Positions 44,749-54,421 of a DNA stretch of 64,000 nucleotides are shown here, piece by piece. This DNA comes from Methanomicrobiaceae archaeon. GTDB lineage: Archaea > Halobacteriota > Methanomicrobia > Methanomicrobiales > Methanomicrobiaceae. Below the pieces are notes generated by a model, which saw nothing but the letters and a program-made list of their open reading frames with translations, did no database searches and had not been told where the DNA came from. The DNA lies in the NCBI GenBank assembly GCA_016937345.1, contig JAFGWE010000024.1, forward strand, positions 56,113 through 120,112. Reading direction: 5' to 3'. The position numbers and the translations under genes are program-made. Position 1 is the stretch's first letter; every line of letters starts with the position of its first letter.

Positions 44749-45678
44749 TCAGTCTTTATTATCTGAAAGTGGGAAATACTGTTGATATACCTGTTTTCTT
44801 TCGTCAATATCTGTATGGAGATATATTTCAGTTGTCTGAATTGAACTATGGCCCAGGTTTTCCTGAACTACACGGAGGTTTTTTGATCTTTTATATAGTT
44901 CACTTGCATAACTATGTCTTATTTTGTGGGGTGTAATCCCGGAAGGTGCATATTTATTAAAGATATACTGGACAGTTCTTGGTGATATATTCCTGCCCTG
45001 CTGACCTAAAAACAAAGGGCCGTCAATATTTCCGGCTGAATACTTACTTATTTCTTTTAATGTTTCATCGTCGATAAATACAATTCGTATTTTACCGCCT
45101 TTTCCTTTAATTCGGATTGTATTTTCCTCAAAATCAATATCGTTCAAACTTATTGAGCATAATTCTGAAACTCGTACTCCTGTTGCATAAATGGTTCTTA
45201 TTATCAGGCGATCTCTTTGATCCTGTATGGATTCGAGCAGTTTTAGAACCTGATTATGTTTTAAATATCTGATTTCCTTATCTTTTATTTTAGGCCTGTC
45301 TATACCTGCCATTGGATTTGCTTCGATAATACCCTGGGTATAGCAGTATCGATAAAATGAGCTTAATGATGAGATTACACGCTGAAGTGTGGTTGGTTTA
45401 TAATTTTTTTCTGATGAAATAAACAGAAGGAAGTCATTTATTAATATGGGTGTTGAATCAATTTCCGTATCTAGTCTTGCATTTCTGAGATCTGTCCAAT
45501 ATATTGAAAGTTTTTCCATACCTCTGTTTCTTCGGATCCACAAATAATAGCCATATTTTTTTATGGTCCCTTCATAGCTTTTGATAGTTCTGGGCGAGTA
45601 ATTTCTCATTCTCAGGTGGTAAATAAAGCGATTTAGCCATTCTGAGAAATAATCTCCCTGCATGCTTAATTCTTTCAT
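44749..45678 (-). CDS. xerA: XerA-type tyrosine recombinase
   Basis: This 309-residue protein has a SAM-like N-terminal DNA-binding domain (residues about 10-110) and the tyrosine recombinase catalytic domain. The catalytic set is complete: R169 in ATGVRVSELC, a lysine in the KGKGGK hairpin, H251/R254 in HKIRHSYAS, H277 in LGHSSIQ and Y286 in TTEIYLH. Size and composition fit the archaeal XerA that resolves chromosome dimers at dif and not a phage integrase, and no integrated element is seen around it. The start is ATG at 45678. A dif-like sequence begins 19 bases upstream of this start. Confidence 0.9.
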   Translation of the reverse strand: MKELSMQGDYFSEWLNRFIYHLRMRNYSPRTIKSYEGTIKKYGYYLWIRRNRGMEKLSIYWTDLRNARLDTEIDSTPILINDFLLFISSEKNYKPTTLQRVISSLSSFYRYCYTQGIIEANPMAGIDRPKIKDKEIRYLKHNQVLKLLESIQDQRDRLIIRTIYATGVRVSELCSISLNDIDFEENTIRIKGKGGKIRIVFIDDETLKEISKYSAGNIDGPLFLGQQGRNISPRTVQYIFNKYAPSGITPHKIRHSYASELYKRSKNLRVVQENLGHSSIQTTEIYLHTDIDERKQVYQQYFPLSDNKD

Positions 45679-45696
45679 ATCTCAATGTAAATAAGT

Positions 45697-45724
45697 TTTA
45701 CGCAGAACATACATTCTGCGCAAG
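45697..45724. other. Candidate dif site (11-6-11) next to xerA
   Basis: The 28-base element has two 11-base arms around the 6-base spacer CATACA. The inner seven bases are a perfect inverted repeat (CGCAGAA at 45701-45707, TTCTGCG at 45714-45720), and 9 of 11 arm positions match. This is the geometry of dif sites for tyrosine recombinases. It lies just before the xerA start and could also be a self-regulatory operator. Confidence 0.5.
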
Positions 45725-45770
45725 TTGAAGTTTTCACTTTTTTCATCATTCAAAAATAAAAAAAATTAAC

Positions 45771-46059
45771 CATAACTTTCATCAGGGGAATCATTTCATG
45801 ATTTGGAGATGAAAGTTGCTTTATACTTCTGCATAGAAAAACATGCGAAGACTTTTGCCTTCATCATTATTTTTCATAAGACGGCCTGAAACATTTGCTC
45901 ATGAAATTTACATGAAAAATGTTGCTGCTATATTCATGAGGGTGGTATTTAAGCATGTTTTTCATAGATGTCCTTTTTCAAATTATCTTTCTCAAAACTT
46001 CTGTCTAAATTAAAGGCCTGGTGGCTATTAATGAAAATCCGTGCGGCATGAAAGTTATG
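45771..46059. repeat. Nested inverted repeats
   Basis: Outer arms of 12 bases (45771-45782, 46048-46059) and inner arms of 10 bases (45837-45846, 45953-45962) are perfect inverted repeats, centred at about 45915 and 45900. A further half-copy ATGAAAGTT lies at 45809-45817. Confidence 0.6.
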
Positions 46060-46446
46060 ATATAAGTGTGGTTGAAGCATTGCCAAAAATTGTGGTCTGG
46101 ATTAAATACGTAATTTTTACCGGCATAATCAGCTGTATATCTTATTTTTTAATATTTTCACTTAAAGATTTTTAGATTATATTTTTCTGGAACCATTGGT
46201 TTTCTCCTTAATATTGTGTAAAAATTTAATAAAGAATTAATTATGGAGTAAAATGATTAAAAATAACATTTAATAAACCGCATGATGCTATATTTGCAGA
46301 GGTAATACAGCTTTCATACATTTCGTTCACAATTAATTACAGGAAGAGATTATGATCTGTTGTCGATAGCATCATATGGTTTATCTGTTTTTTTATTGCT
46401 CATCTCAAAACAATCATATTACAATGGCAACAAAGTTAAAGGAAGA

Positions 46447-49092
46447 ATGAGCAAAGAAGGTCCGACACCTGCAATGAGGCAGTTTTACGAGATGAAGAAA
46501 AAATATCCCGGAACTGTTCTTTTTTTTCAGATGGGTGACTTTTATGAGACTTTCGGCGAAGATGCCGAGACAGTGTCAAGGGAACTGGAGATAACCCTGA
46601 CATCAAGAGGCAGGGATTCAAACGGGGAAAAAATGCCTCTTGCAGGTGTTCCCATTCATGCCGGAGAGGCATACATAGCTCGTCTTGTACGTAAAGGCTA
46701 CAGGGTAGCTGTCTGTGATCAGATTGAGGATCCTAAAAAAGCCAAAGGTATTGTTAAGCGTGACGTTGTCCGAATAATAACGCCGGGTACAATAATTGAC
46801 TCCGGAATGCTTGGGACAACCGGACCCTCATATCTTATGTCAGTATTTTATGACAAAAAAAAGTCTGAGTATGGTACTGCTTTTCTTGATATATCAACCG
46901 GAGAATTCTTTATATCTGCATGTAGCGCTGAAAACGGTTTTTCTGATTTAAATTCAGAGATTGCAAAATATAGTCCCTGTGAATGCATTCTTCCTTCTCC
47001 GGTAATATCAGAACTTTCAGAAAATCTCAGGCAATGTGGAATTATTGTTACAGAATATCAGGAATCAGCTTTTGATCTGGATTTTGCAAGAAGATTTCTG
47101 ATGGATCATTTTGGTGTGGCTTCTCTTGAAGGATACGGTTGCCTTGGAATGGATTCGTCAATATCTGCTGCCGGTGCATGTCTTTCGTATGCCTGTGATA
47201 CTCAGATGACCGAGCTTGGACATATAAAGGGATTTTCAACAAGAGTTCCATCGGGCAATATGGTACTTGACGGGATCACACTTCGTAATCTTGAGGTTCT
47301 GGAAAATATTAGGTCAAAAGGATCAGATACATCATTATATGGGATTTTAAATGAGACAAAAACCCCTATGGGGAATAGAATATTAAGAAATATTATAACT
47401 GCTCCTCTTATTCAAAAGGAAGAGATAGACAGACGTCTGGATGCGCTAACTTTTTTTGTTGAAAAACCTATGCTTCGTTTTTCAGTGCGTAATAATCTTA
47501 ATAAATTTTCTGATATTGAACGAATTGCAGGCAGAATATCTTATGGAAATGCAGGTCCACGTGATCTTGTCACACTCAAAAATTCTCTTGAAAAAATTCC
47601 GGCAATAAAATCAGCCTTTCAATCAATTGATTCTGATATTCCTGTACTTGTAAAAAAATCACTTGAAAATATCAGTGAAATGACAGGAGTAAAATCAATA
47701 ATTGAAAGTGCTATCTGTGATGAACCGCCTCTGCTTCTAAAGGGAGGAGGAATCATACGTGAGGGGTATGATTCCTCACTTGATGAGCTCAGATCTATCT
47801 CAGTTTCGGGAAAAGACTGGATAGCGGATTTTCAGCAGTCAGAACGTGAAAAAACCGGCATAAAAACACTAAAGATTGGCTATAATAAAGTATTTGGATA
47901 TTTCATTGAAGTCACAAAATCCAATATAAAACTTGTTCCTTCTGAATATGTGAGAAAACAGACTACGTCTAATTCTGAGAGATATACAATTCCTGAACTG
48001 CAGGAAAAAGAGTCTGTTATTGCAAATGCAGAAGAGAAATTAACTGCTCTTGAATATGAAATCTATCAGAATTTAATTGAGAAACTTAAATTACAGGTGG
48101 AAGAGTTACAAAAGACTGCAAGAAATGTTGGTCTTCTTGATGTTTATTGTACCCTTGCCGGAATTGCACATTCCAATAATTATGTTCGTCCTGTAATAGA
48201 GGATTCAAGGCGTCTTTTGATAAGTAATGGAAGGCATCCTGTAGTTGAAAGAAATCTTCAGAGCAGTTTTGTTCCCAACGATGCCGGACTTGATGCCTCA
48301 GACAACCAGATCCTGATTATCACGGGAGCTAACATGGCAGGTAAGTCAACATATATGCGTGAAGTTGCGCTTATCTGCATAATGGCGCAGATGGGATGTT
48401 ATGTGCCTGCTGATAATGCAGTAATAGGGATTGTTGACAGAATTTTTACAAGAGTTGGTGCATTTGATGATCTTTCAAGCGGGCAGAGTACATTTATGGT
48501 AGAGATGCTTGAACTTGCAAATATACTTAATAATGTTACAGACAGGAGCCTTGTCATTCTTGATGAAATTGGAAGAGGTACAAGCACTCTTGACGGGTTC
48601 TCGATTGCAAAGGCTGTCCTGGAATTTTTGCACGGCAGAGAATCGGCGGGTCCGAGAACTCTTTTTGCAACACATTTTCATGAGATGGTAGATATCGAGA
48701 CCGAACTTAAAAGAGTAAAAAACTATCATTTTGCTGTTAAAGAAACCGGAGATGATGTGGTTTTTCTAAGGAAACTGATCCCTGGTGCAACTGACAGAAG
48801 TTATGGTATTCATGTGGCAAGGCTGGCAGGAATACCAAAAAAAGTGATAGCAAAGGCCGAATCAGTTTTAAAAGAAGAACAGGAGAAAGAATACTGTTCT
48901 GAAAAAGGCAGAAAAACACCCCGATATACACAGATGCTTCTGATAAATAGTCCTGAGCCTGTATCCTCTCCAAAAAGGGAAGATCCGATTTTGAATAAAT
49001 TAAAGCAGGTTGATCCGGATTCAATGAGTCCCAGGGAAGCACTTGCATTTTTATATGAATTAAAGGATGAATCCGGAGCTGAAGAGAATTGA
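46447..49092 (+). CDS. mutS: DNA mismatch repair protein MutS
   Basis: Starting at ATG 46447 (AAAGGAAG SD directly upstream; the frame also opens 29 codons earlier) the protein has 881 residues, typical of MutS1. Mismatch-recognition F-Y-E (F32 to E34, in QMGDFYETFGED) is present. Walker A is GANMAGKS (627-634), followed by DDLSSGQSTFMVEM, Walker B LVILDEIGRGTSTLDG and ATHFHEMV. It recognises base mismatches and hands over to MutL. MutS/MutL are patchily distributed in archaea and probably entered Methanomicrobia from bacteria. The next gene follows after 8 bases. Confidence 0.96.
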   Translation: MSKEGPTPAMRQFYEMKKKYPGTVLFFQMGDFYETFGEDAETVSRELEITLTSRGRDSNGEKMPLAGVPIHAGEAYIARLVRKGYRVAVCDQIEDPKKAKGIVKRDVVRIITPGTIIDSGMLGTTGPSYLMSVFYDKKKSEYGTAFLDISTGEFFISACSAENGFSDLNSEIAKYSPCECILPSPVISELSENLRQCGIIVTEYQESAFDLDFARRFLMDHFGVASLEGYGCLGMDSSISAAGACLSYACDTQMTELGHIKGFSTRVPSGNMVLDGITLRNLEVLENIRSKGSDTSLYGILNETKTPMGNRILRNIITAPLIQKEEIDRRLDALTFFVEKPMLRFSVRNNLNKFSDIERIAGRISYGNAGPRDLVTLKNSLEKIPAIKSAFQSIDSDIPVLVKKSLENISEMTGVKSIIESAICDEPPLLLKGGGIIREGYDSSLDELRSISVSGKDWIADFQQSEREKTGIKTLKIGYNKVFGYFIEVTKSNIKLVPSEYVRKQTTSNSERYTIPELQEKESVIANAEEKLTALEYEIYQNLIEKLKLQVEELQKTARNVGLLDVYCTLAGIAHSNNYVRPVIEDSRRLLISNGRHPVVERNLQSSFVPNDAGLDASDNQILIITGANMAGKSTYMREVALICIMAQMGCYVPADNAVIGIVDRIFTRVGAFDDLSSGQSTFMVEMLELANILNNVTDRSLVILDEIGRGTSTLDGFSIAKAVLEFLHGRESAGPRTLFATHFHEMVDIETELKRVKNYHFAVKETGDDVVFLRKLIPGATDRSYGIHVARLAGIPKKVIAKAESVLKEEQEKEYCSEKGRKTPRYTQMLLINSPEPVSSPKREDPILNKLKQVDPDSMSPREALAFLYELKDESGAEEN

Positions 49093-49100
49093 AGGATAAT

Positions 49101-50930
49101 ATGGTAAAACAGAATATACGAATCCTTGACGAGGCAACAATAAATAAAATTGCAGCAGGGGAGGTTGTTGAAAGACCTGCATCTGTTGTGAAAGAGCTTG
49201 TTGAAAACTCACTTGATTCCGGAGCAACTATAATAAAAGTTGATATTGGTTCTGATTCCGGAGGGATATTCAGAATAAGAGTTGTTGATGATGGTCTTGG
49301 TATGGATAGGGATTCGGCAATTATCTCACTAAAACGTCATGCAACAAGCAAATTAAGCGATGTATCTGATCTTTTAAGCATTCAGACCATGGGATTTCGT
49401 GGCGAGGCGCTTGCAAGCATTTCAGGTGTCTCCCGATTTACTATGATAACAAAGGCCCGATCATCTGAAATATTTCCGGGAACAAAAATTCAGGTTGAAG
49501 GAGGTAATATTCTTGATATCAGTGATATTGGTGCTCCTGAAGGAACATCAGTGCTTGTCGAAAATCTTTTTTTCAATACTCCTGCCCGGAAAAAGTTTCT
49601 CAAATCACGGCAGACAGAATTTAATCATATTTACTCTGTAATGGAAAACACAGCGATTGCAAATCCCTCTGTTTCCTTTCAGCTGGTTCATAATGGCAAG
49701 GAGAAGCTATCAACAATAAGAGCCGATTCTCTTCTTGAGACTGTTTCATACATTTACGGAAAGGATATGACAGATAATCTTCTTCCCGTAAGAAAAAGGA
49801 CTTCATTTATGATGATTGACGGCCTTTGTTCGGTACAAAATCTTAATTATCCTAATTCAAAACAGATATTTATTTCAATAAATAATCGTTCTGTCTCTTC
49901 TCCCGTGATTTTAAGGGCAATAAAGAGAGGATATGGGACTTTGCTGCCAAAAGACAGATATCCTGTGGCTTTTTTTAATATTACGATCGATAAAAAAATC
50001 GTTGATGTTAATGTTCACCCTGCCAAAAGGGAAGTCAGATTGTCACGGGAAAATGAAATTGCAAATGAGATCTCTTCCTCAATAAGTGAAACCCTGAAAA
50101 GCAGAAATCTTATAAGTGAAAATGTTAGTGAGAATAAAATAGGATCTAAGTTTTCATACAGCTCTGAAGTTTCCCAAAAGTCTCTTTTTAAGGTTGAATC
50201 TGAAAAGAATCATTATAATCGTCCGGATATGTTCAGAAATCCAAAAGATGAATCTGAAGGAAGTTATCATCCGCGTTTTTCAACTACTGACAATCAGTTG
50301 AGGCTTACTGAGAATTTTGAGAAAAAAAATTCCGATGAAATGAAGTTACCTCCTATAGAAGTGATTGGTCAGTTTGACTTATCATATATTATTGCAAGAA
50401 TAAAGTCCCCTAAAGAGGATGAACTGATAATAATTGATCAGCATGCAGCCCATGAAAGAGTTCTTTATGACCAGATTCTGAAACTGAGAAGTTCTGGTAA
50501 AAATTCACAGGAACTTTTGGTGCCGGCATTATTAACATTGAAAAGTCATGAAGCTGAAAATTTAATTTCCCACATTTCATTCATTGCTGATGAGGGTTTT
50601 TTGGTGGAAGAGTTTGGAAAGAATACATTTGCAGTGAGAACTGTTCCTATGATTTTGGGGAAACGAATTGGTACTGAAATCCTGAGGGATATTATTACTG
50701 ATCTGATGGATGGAAGTGCAAAGACGCTGGAAGAAAAAAAGGAAAAAATTACAACAACGATTGCGTGCAGGGCTGCAATAAAGGCTGGTTCATTACTCAG
50801 CTTTGAGCAGATGGAGCGTCTTGTTAGTCAGCTTTCAATGACTGAAATGCCTTATACGTGCCCTCATGGCAGACCTACAATAATTGTTTTTTCAAGATCC
50901 AAACTTGATTCTCTTTTTATGAGAAGTTAA
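49101..50930 (+). CDS. mutL: DNA mismatch repair protein MutL (endonuclease type)
   Basis: The ATG at 49101 (SD GAAGGAT; a TTG at 49089 is in frame but lies within the mutS end) gives 609 residues. The N-terminal GHKL ATPase has KIAAGEVVERPASVVKELVENSLDSGA and GFRGEALASI. A poorly conserved linker follows (about 340-430). The C-terminal domain has DQHAAHERVLYD, close to the metal-dependent endonuclease motif DQHA-x2-E-x4-E (last Glu is Asp), and also ACRAAIKAG and CPHGRP. It is therefore probably a nicking MutL, fitting an organism without MutH. Confidence 0.95.
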   Translation: MVKQNIRILDEATINKIAAGEVVERPASVVKELVENSLDSGATIIKVDIGSDSGGIFRIRVVDDGLGMDRDSAIISLKRHATSKLSDVSDLLSIQTMGFRGEALASISGVSRFTMITKARSSEIFPGTKIQVEGGNILDISDIGAPEGTSVLVENLFFNTPARKKFLKSRQTEFNHIYSVMENTAIANPSVSFQLVHNGKEKLSTIRADSLLETVSYIYGKDMTDNLLPVRKRTSFMMIDGLCSVQNLNYPNSKQIFISINNRSVSSPVILRAIKRGYGTLLPKDRYPVAFFNITIDKKIVDVNVHPAKREVRLSRENEIANEISSSISETLKSRNLISENVSENKIGSKFSYSSEVSQKSLFKVESEKNHYNRPDMFRNPKDESEGSYHPRFSTTDNQLRLTENFEKKNSDEMKLPPIEVIGQFDLSYIIARIKSPKEDELIIIDQHAAHERVLYDQILKLRSSGKNSQELLVPALLTLKSHEAENLISHISFIADEGFLVEEFGKNTFAVRTVPMILGKRIGTEILRDIITDLMDGSAKTLEEKKEKITTTIACRAAIKAGSLLSFEQMERLVSQLSMTEMPYTCPHGRPTIIVFSRSKLDSLFMRS

Positions 50931-50941
50931 AAAGCTGGTTT

Positions 50942-50976
50942 AAAAAAAGAGAAGATCTAAATTTTTTTACTTTTTT
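50942..50976. terminator. Bidirectional T-tract terminator (mutL / HdeD-like gene)
   Basis: T7 (50962-50968) and T6 (50971-50976) follow the mutL stop. On the opposite strand A7 (50942-50948) supplies a T7 for the convergent gene. Confidence 0.55.
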
Positions 50977-51539
50977 CAGGCACTGAGTTTTCCCTGTACC
51001 ATAAATCCTGTTATAATTCCTACAATACCCATTGCTATTGTAAACAGACCAATTACCTGAACAATTACAACTGTGCCCATGACCGGGAATATTACCAGGA
51101 ACATACCTAAAATTAATGCAATTATACCTGAGATTATAAGAAGGATGCGGTACCAACCACTTTCTTTTTCTGCAGTAAGACCAAGCCACAGATCACCAAA
51201 ACCAGTGATAAATGCCCATATAGCAATTAAAACAGCTATTGTAAGCCATAATACTCCTATGTTCATTACAGCAAGAAGACCTATTATAAGGCCAATAATT
51301 CCAAAAATAATCAGTATCAGTCTTGTTTTGACTTCATCTTTTTTTACAAATCCTTTGAGAATTGTTGAAATACTGTAAAGGATAATAAGTGCGCCGATAA
51401 AATACGCAAAAATATCTACAACAAGAGGTGCCCATAAAAGTGCAATTCCTCCAAATATTATTGCAATTAATCCCTGAAGAAGAAAGATCCACCAGTTTAC
51501 GGGGGTAAATTCACCCTCGATAATTACTACTTCGTCCAT
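50976..51539 (-). CDS. HdeD family (DUF308) membrane protein
   Basis: This 187-residue protein has six predicted transmembrane helices in three pairs, typical of HdeD/DUF308 repeats, with LQGLIAIIFGGIALLWAPLVV and ISGIIALILGMFLVIFPVMG as two equivalent blocks. In enterobacteria HdeD helps acid resistance; in archaea the role is unknown. The start is ATG at 51539, with SD GAGGTAAT. It converges with mutL. Confidence 0.88.
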   Translation of the reverse strand: MDEVVIIEGEFTPVNWWIFLLQGLIAIIFGGIALLWAPLVVDIFAYFIGALIILYSISTILKGFVKKDEVKTRLILIIFGIIGLIIGLLAVMNIGVLWLTIAVLIAIWAFITGFGDLWLGLTAEKESGWYRILLIISGIIALILGMFLVIFPVMGTVVIVQVIGLFTIAMGIVGIITGFMVQGKLSA

Positions 51540-51685
51540 AATATTACCTCATTTTTATTATCATGTTTTATTGTATTTAATTATTTTTGGTTTTAATTTA
51601 AAAAATATTAATTAAATGGGCTTTTTTCAGCATGTAAAAAAAGTTTATTTCTCTTTTTACTGAATTTGTTTATTATTAATTTTTT

Positions 51686-52258
51686 TTATTCATTAAAACT
51701 GCACATGTCATGAAATATCCTTAAAATATAGAGTTTTTCATCCTCAATTTTTTCTTCTGCGACAATAAGAGATAAAAGACCAAGGCGGGAGAAATAATCT
51801 GAAACTTCATCCACGCCGGTTAGAGAGGAGACTAAAAGAAGACATCTGCCTGTTTTAGACATTATATCTCCAAGCATATCTGCAAATTTATAGATTGTTT
51901 TGCGTCCATCTTCCCCGCCGTCAAGTGCATATTCCAGCCAGTCATCTATTTTCTCTTCTGAAACTGTTGGAAGATATGGTGGATTGAATAATATGAGGTC
52001 AAATCTGGTATTTATGCAGGAGAGAAGATCACATCTGATAACTTCTACTCCGGACTTCTTTGCAGAGATGCATGCATAAGGGTTTATGTCAATTGCAATG
52101 GTTTTTTCTGAAATTTTTGACATTTCCATTGCAATAAGTCCGCTGCCTGTTCCGACTTCCAGTATCTTATCTTCCGGTCCTGCTTCTTTTAATGCATATT
52201 TCAAAAGCAGATAGGTATCTTCTTCAGGCTGGTAAACCTGTTCATGATATTCAGGCAT
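51686..52258 (-). CDS. HemK/PrmC-related methyltransferase (archaeal Mtq2-type)
   Basis: This 190-residue protein is a class I SAM-dependent methyltransferase with EVGTGSGLIAMEM (SAM loop), the catalytic LFNPPYLPT (NPPY motif) and VYQPEEDTYLLLKYAL at the N-terminus. Members without the PrmC N-terminal domain match archaeal/eukaryotic Mtq2, which methylates the Gln of the GGQ motif of release factor aRF1 with the help of Trm112. Archaeal genomes often have it after ksgA, but here the HerA-like gene lies between the two. The start is ATG at 52258. Confidence 0.88.
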   Translation of the reverse strand: MPEYHEQVYQPEEDTYLLLKYALKEAGPEDKILEVGTGSGLIAMEMSKISEKTIAIDINPYACISAKKSGVEVIRCDLLSCINTRFDLILFNPPYLPTVSEEKIDDWLEYALDGGEDGRKTIYKFADMLGDIMSKTGRCLLLVSSLTGVDEVSDYFSRLGLLSLIVAEEKIEDEKLYILRIFHDMCSFNE

Positions 52259-52559
52259 TATAAATGTACCATTTTTTAGTTAAAGAAATGATATATGAAT
52301 ATTTTAATTATTCTTTCTTAAAAATGGTCACTGATTAATAAATGATTCAGGACTATTTATTTTTGGAAAATTACCGCTTTTCACATTATTCAGGGAAATG
52401 TCGGCATGCTTTAATAGATATAAGGTAATTTGAAGTTAATACTGTAGAAAGTTATCATTTATTGATGGTCTTTCAGGAATTTATATTGTCATTCTCAAAT
52501 CTTTGCAAACAAATATTCTTAAAAGCTTATGGATCCTAATAATCGAGATAAGGAAAGAT
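52259..52559. other. 301-base intergenic region, divergent promoters only
   Basis: The gap between the Mtq2-type and HerA-like genes holds no gene or repeat that I can see. CTTAAAAG at 52518-52525 is a candidate TATA box for the downstream plus-strand gene. Confidence 0.4.
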
Positions 52560-54350
52560 ATGGAACTTAAAATAGGAAAAGCCGGAGGGCGGGATTTTTA
52601 TGTTAATGCGCAGGAGCTAGTTACCGGCAGGACCTGCATTATTGCCCAGTCCGGAGCCGGAAAAAGTTGGAGTATTGCTGTCCTTTGTGAAAAAATGTGC
52701 AGAAACAACATTGGTTTTTGCCTTATTGATACCGAGGGGGAATATTACTCACTTAAAGAGAAATTTGAAAATATATGGTGGATAGGCGCAGAAGGAGGGG
52801 ATTCAGAGTGCGACGGTATAAAGATGGACTATGATATTGAAAAAGTGAATATCCACCATATTCTGCAGCGGGCAGTTTCAGAGAGCAGACCTGTTATTTT
52901 TGATGTATCAGAAGTTGATATGATACCGCGTGTTACAAAGATGGTTCATGCACTCTATGATGTTGCAACAGACCAGAGAAAGGCCTATCTTCTGATAGTT
53001 GAGGAGGCGGATAAATTTATCCCTCAGTCAAAAGATTCAATTAAAAAAATTGAGGAGATCTCAAGAAGAGGCAGAAAGAGGGGTCTTGGTATTATGGTTG
53101 CAACACAAAGACCGGCTATTGTTACAAAAAATGTTCTTTCACAGTGCAATAATCAGATAATTGGAAAGCTTTCAATAGAAAATGATCTAAAGGCAGTAGG
53201 TCTTTTCTTTAGTTCAAAACAGGAAGTAGAGGAGTTAACGACACTAAATCCCGGGGACTTTTTTGTTATGGGAAATCTTGTAAACGAAAAGACCAAAATG
53301 CGATTTGGAAATCGTGAAACCCAGCATCGTGGACTAACTCCTCTTCTGGAATACAGAGAGATTTCAGAGGAAGAGGAGCAACCTGAAGAACCTGAATCAG
53401 ATGAACTTGCAGGTTCTTTTCTTGATAATTCTGAGAGTGAATCAGTGGAATTCATAAAAGATGATATTTTCAGTGCTGATGAAACTGATATGAGAATTTC
53501 TATTACAGAAAGAAAGACTTCTGATATAAAATCTGAAGAAAAAAAACCTGTCTCAAAATCAAAGCCTGTTGTTAAAAAATCAAGATCCAAACCTCTCATT
53601 GCCGAAAGGGTGAAAAATGAGGCTGTAATTCCTCTCATAGAACGGGAAGAGGCGCTTGAGATCGCACTTGGGAAACTCAGAAAAAAAAGGCTTGGATTCG
53701 GTCTGGAAGAAAAGCTTGTCTCAGCAGATCTTGTATATATTCCTTTAATAAAAATATCTCTTAAGTATATTGGAGGACTTCTGAGAAAGTCTGCAAAAAA
53801 ATCCTTTTATCTGATAGATGGAAGAAATGGTGCAGGTGTTGATTTATCTTCCGGAATAAAGTACAAACCGTGTTTTTCAGAGTATATAGGTCTTGATGAA
53901 CCTTCAATTGTTATTCTTGATGTTATGTCAATAAAAGGGGATACTGCTGCAGGCCTAGAAGCAAAGACCAGGTTAGACAAAAAGACTGTTGAAAAATCGC
54001 TTTCAAATCTGGAAAGTAAAAAATTAATCACACAGTCTGAGACAGTTGGAGAATCTGATAAACCTGTTTATGTTCCTCTTGTATCTTATCCACTGCCCTC
54101 TTTAAAATCCAGATTTTTTTCATCTGATTTAAGAATGGGTCCTCTTGATGGTGGTTTTACAGAAAAGAAGGAGGTCGATGAGAGTGATATAAGAACAATA
54201 CTCAAAGTTATTGAACCAACTTCTGAAATAATTGAATTCATTACTTTTTATTATCCTGTATTTAGAATAACAGTGGCAGCAGGATATGAGGAAAGGACAG
54301 TACATATTGATGCACTAACAGGAAAAGAAGTAATTTTTGATATATATTAA
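52560..54350 (+). CDS. HerA-like/DUF87 ATPase with C-terminal winged-helix region
   Basis: The ATG at 52560 has an AAGGA SD and gives 596 residues; the frame is open 19 codons further upstream. Residues 1 to about 270 form a HerA/FtsK-fold ATPase with Walker A AQSGAGKS (29-36), Walker B YLLIVEEAD (about 143-150) and RRGRKRGLGIMVATQRPA. An acidic, Lys-rich linker (270-370) follows. The C-terminal part carries a winged-helix-like segment (TRLDKKTVEKSLSNLESKKLI). It lacks the usual HAS-barrel of HerA, and there is no NurA or Rad50/Mre11 neighbour. It probably moves on DNA, but the role is unknown. Confidence 0.85.
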   Translation: MELKIGKAGGRDFYVNAQELVTGRTCIIAQSGAGKSWSIAVLCEKMCRNNIGFCLIDTEGEYYSLKEKFENIWWIGAEGGDSECDGIKMDYDIEKVNIHHILQRAVSESRPVIFDVSEVDMIPRVTKMVHALYDVATDQRKAYLLIVEEADKFIPQSKDSIKKIEEISRRGRKRGLGIMVATQRPAIVTKNVLSQCNNQIIGKLSIENDLKAVGLFFSSKQEVEELTTLNPGDFFVMGNLVNEKTKMRFGNRETQHRGLTPLLEYREISEEEEQPEEPESDELAGSFLDNSESESVEFIKDDIFSADETDMRISITERKTSDIKSEEKKPVSKSKPVVKKSRSKPLIAERVKNEAVIPLIEREEALEIALGKLRKKRLGFGLEEKLVSADLVYIPLIKISLKYIGGLLRKSAKKSFYLIDGRNGAGVDLSSGIKYKPCFSEYIGLDEPSIVILDVMSIKGDTAAGLEAKTRLDKKTVEKSLSNLESKKLITQSETVGESDKPVYVPLVSYPLPSLKSRFFSSDLRMGPLDGGFTEKKEVDESDIRTILKVIEPTSEIIEFITFYYPVFRITVAAGYEERTVHIDALTGKEVIFDIY

Positions 54351-54421
54351 TAAGTATTCTGAGTTATTTTCCAAATAATATTTTTATGAAATTATGATTG
54401 CAAATTATAATAAAATTAATT

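Larger units (their letters stand above)
45679..46446. other. 768-base repeat-rich intergenic region between xerA and mutS
   Basis: No protein or tRNA gene is evident. Besides the dif-like site the first half is dense in TTCAT/ATGAA motifs. A perfect 12-base inverted repeat, CATAACTTTCAT at 45771-45782 and ATGAAAGTTATG at 46048-46059, encloses a 10-base one, AAAAACATGC at 45837-45846 and GCATGTTTTT at 45953-45962. Near their middle is TCATG/CATGA at 45899-45915. The second half (46100-46446) is AT-rich and should contain the mutS promoter. Confidence 0.6.

Noticed and set aside
44749..45678. Integrase of a prophage or genomic island
   Set aside because: No tRNA attachment site, phage gene or atypical gene block lies around it, and the size and motifs fit chromosomal XerA.
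46360..46446. N-terminal extension of mutS
   Set aside because: The extra residues are hydrophobic and unlike MutS; the ATG at 46447 has a good SD and the conserved start.
45679..46446. Replication origin
   Set aside because: The gap is repeat-rich, but I see no convincing origin recognition boxes and no orc1/cdc6 gene in the window, so I kept only the repeats.
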